DNA of 6,670 nt, taken from the NCBI GenBank assembly GCA_948437815.1, contig CAOJKG010000048.1, forward strand, positions 1-6,670, given 5' to 3'. The stretch comes from an uncultured Mycoplasmatota bacterium (GTDB lineage: Bacteria; Bacillota_I; Bacilli_A; RF39; UBA660). A program made the position numbers and the translations under genes. Below, one piece after another: positions 6,260-6,670 of this stretch; positions within the stretch are counted from its first letter, which is position 1, and the number at the start of each line of letters is the position of its first letter. Under the pieces are notes generated by a model, which worked only from the letters and a program-made list of their open reading frames with translations, did no database searches and was not told the origin of the DNA.

Positions 6260-6670
6260 CTCTATTATGTTCTTCTGTATCGAGTAACTTTTTAGCAAGG
6301 TCTACTATTTCTGAATCATTATTGTTATATTGATTTAAATTTTCTTGTAATTCAATAACTCCTTTTTGACTACCATCCATCATCAATTTAACAATTTTTT
6401 TATCATCGCTACCTATACTCATTACTTCACTCATAATCTTGCTGCTAAATTCTTTAAACTTTGGAATTTCTTCTTCTTGAGCCCCATATTTAATCAATAT
6501 TTCTTTTACATCTTTACAAATATGCTCATATTCTTCTTTTTGTTCATTAATTAATTTTGCAAGTTTTTCATCAGTTATTTTTTTTAATACTACATCAATA
6601 CCAATTAAACCCATTTCTGCATTTTGATAAATTAAATTTAAAAAAATTATATTATCATTTTGTTTTTCTT
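6237..6670 (-). CDS. Small helical, ferritin-like protein (5' end outside the window)
   Basis: The frame that contains an ATG at 6614 is open all the way to the window edge, adding at least 18 codons that end in LNLIYQNAEMGLIGID. The ATG at 6614 has no SD before it, and the upstream residues continue the helical pattern, so the true start most likely lies beyond 6670. The visible 144 residues are almost all helix, with heptad-like spacing, forming perhaps four helices: DEKLAKLINEQKEEYEHI, then KFKEFSSKIMSEV, then KKIVKLMMDGSQKGVIELQENL, and a last helix near the end (DSEIVDLAKKLLDTEEHNREEL). This resembles small ferritin-like or DUF2383-type bundles found in clostridia and relatives. One ExxH (EYEH) is present but a second metal-binding pair is not clear, so metal binding is unproven. 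It is cytosolic, and the terminator after it makes it a separate unit from the MoxR operon. Confidence 0.8.
   Translation of the reverse strand, partial: EKQNDNIIFLNLIYQNAEMGLIGIDVVLKKITDEKLAKLINEQKEEYEHICKDVKEILIKYGAQEEEIPKFKEFSSKIMSEVMSIGSDDKKIVKLMMDGSQKGVIELQENLNQYNNNDSEIVDLAKKLLDTEEHNREELKKFL

Noticed and set aside
6366..6554. Plus-strand frame of 62 codons
   Set aside because: It is antisense to the ferritin-like gene, with no SD and the same Phe/Ile-rich composition artefact.

Overview
The window is very AT-rich DNA in which every credible gene lies on the minus strand, so the text below follows transcription from high to low coordinates. Compact spacing, AGGAGG-type ribosome binding sites, sigma-A-like promoters, T-tailed terminators and a lipoprotein with a Gram-positive-type lipobox point to a low-GC Firmicutes/Bacilli relative, perhaps one of the uncultured gut lineages. 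The organism is an inference. All four visible Trp codons are TGG, which argues against the Mollicutes code.

Layout. (1) 6670-6237: end of a small helical, ferritin-like protein whose frame stays open to the window edge, closed by a terminator that overlaps its stop codon. (2) 6208-2565: a promoter followed by two tightly spaced genes, a MoxR-type AAA+ ATPase and an 886-residue membrane-anchored protein with a transglutaminase-like Cys-His-Asp domain. (3) 2560-1726: a one-gene unit with its own promoter, strong SD and terminator, encoding a 245-residue protein I do not recognise. (4) 1739-1: a likely promoter followed by a lipoprotein, an acidic, mostly disordered protein with a SepF-like N-terminal helix, and the first 22 codons of a membrane protein overlapping it by one base.

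The centrepiece is the MoxR/transglutaminase pair. It resembles the widespread MoxR-DUF58-TgpA operons: a cytosolic AAA+ ATPase beside a protein whose transglutaminase fold faces outward, followed by a possible second membrane segment and a C-terminal segment resembling DUF4129. Two things differ. No DUF58 gene is present, and the usual N-terminal bundle of membrane helices is replaced by about 380 residues that look soluble. A working model is that the ATPase remodels this cytosolic part, or a partner bound to it, and so controls the outer enzyme. The 245-residue protein next door is a candidate partner by position only.

The lipoprotein, acidic protein and membrane protein form a separate short operon, probably acting at the cell envelope. 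Nothing in the sequence fixes their role. No RNA gene, mobile element, CRISPR array or gene-free stretch over 300 bases was seen.
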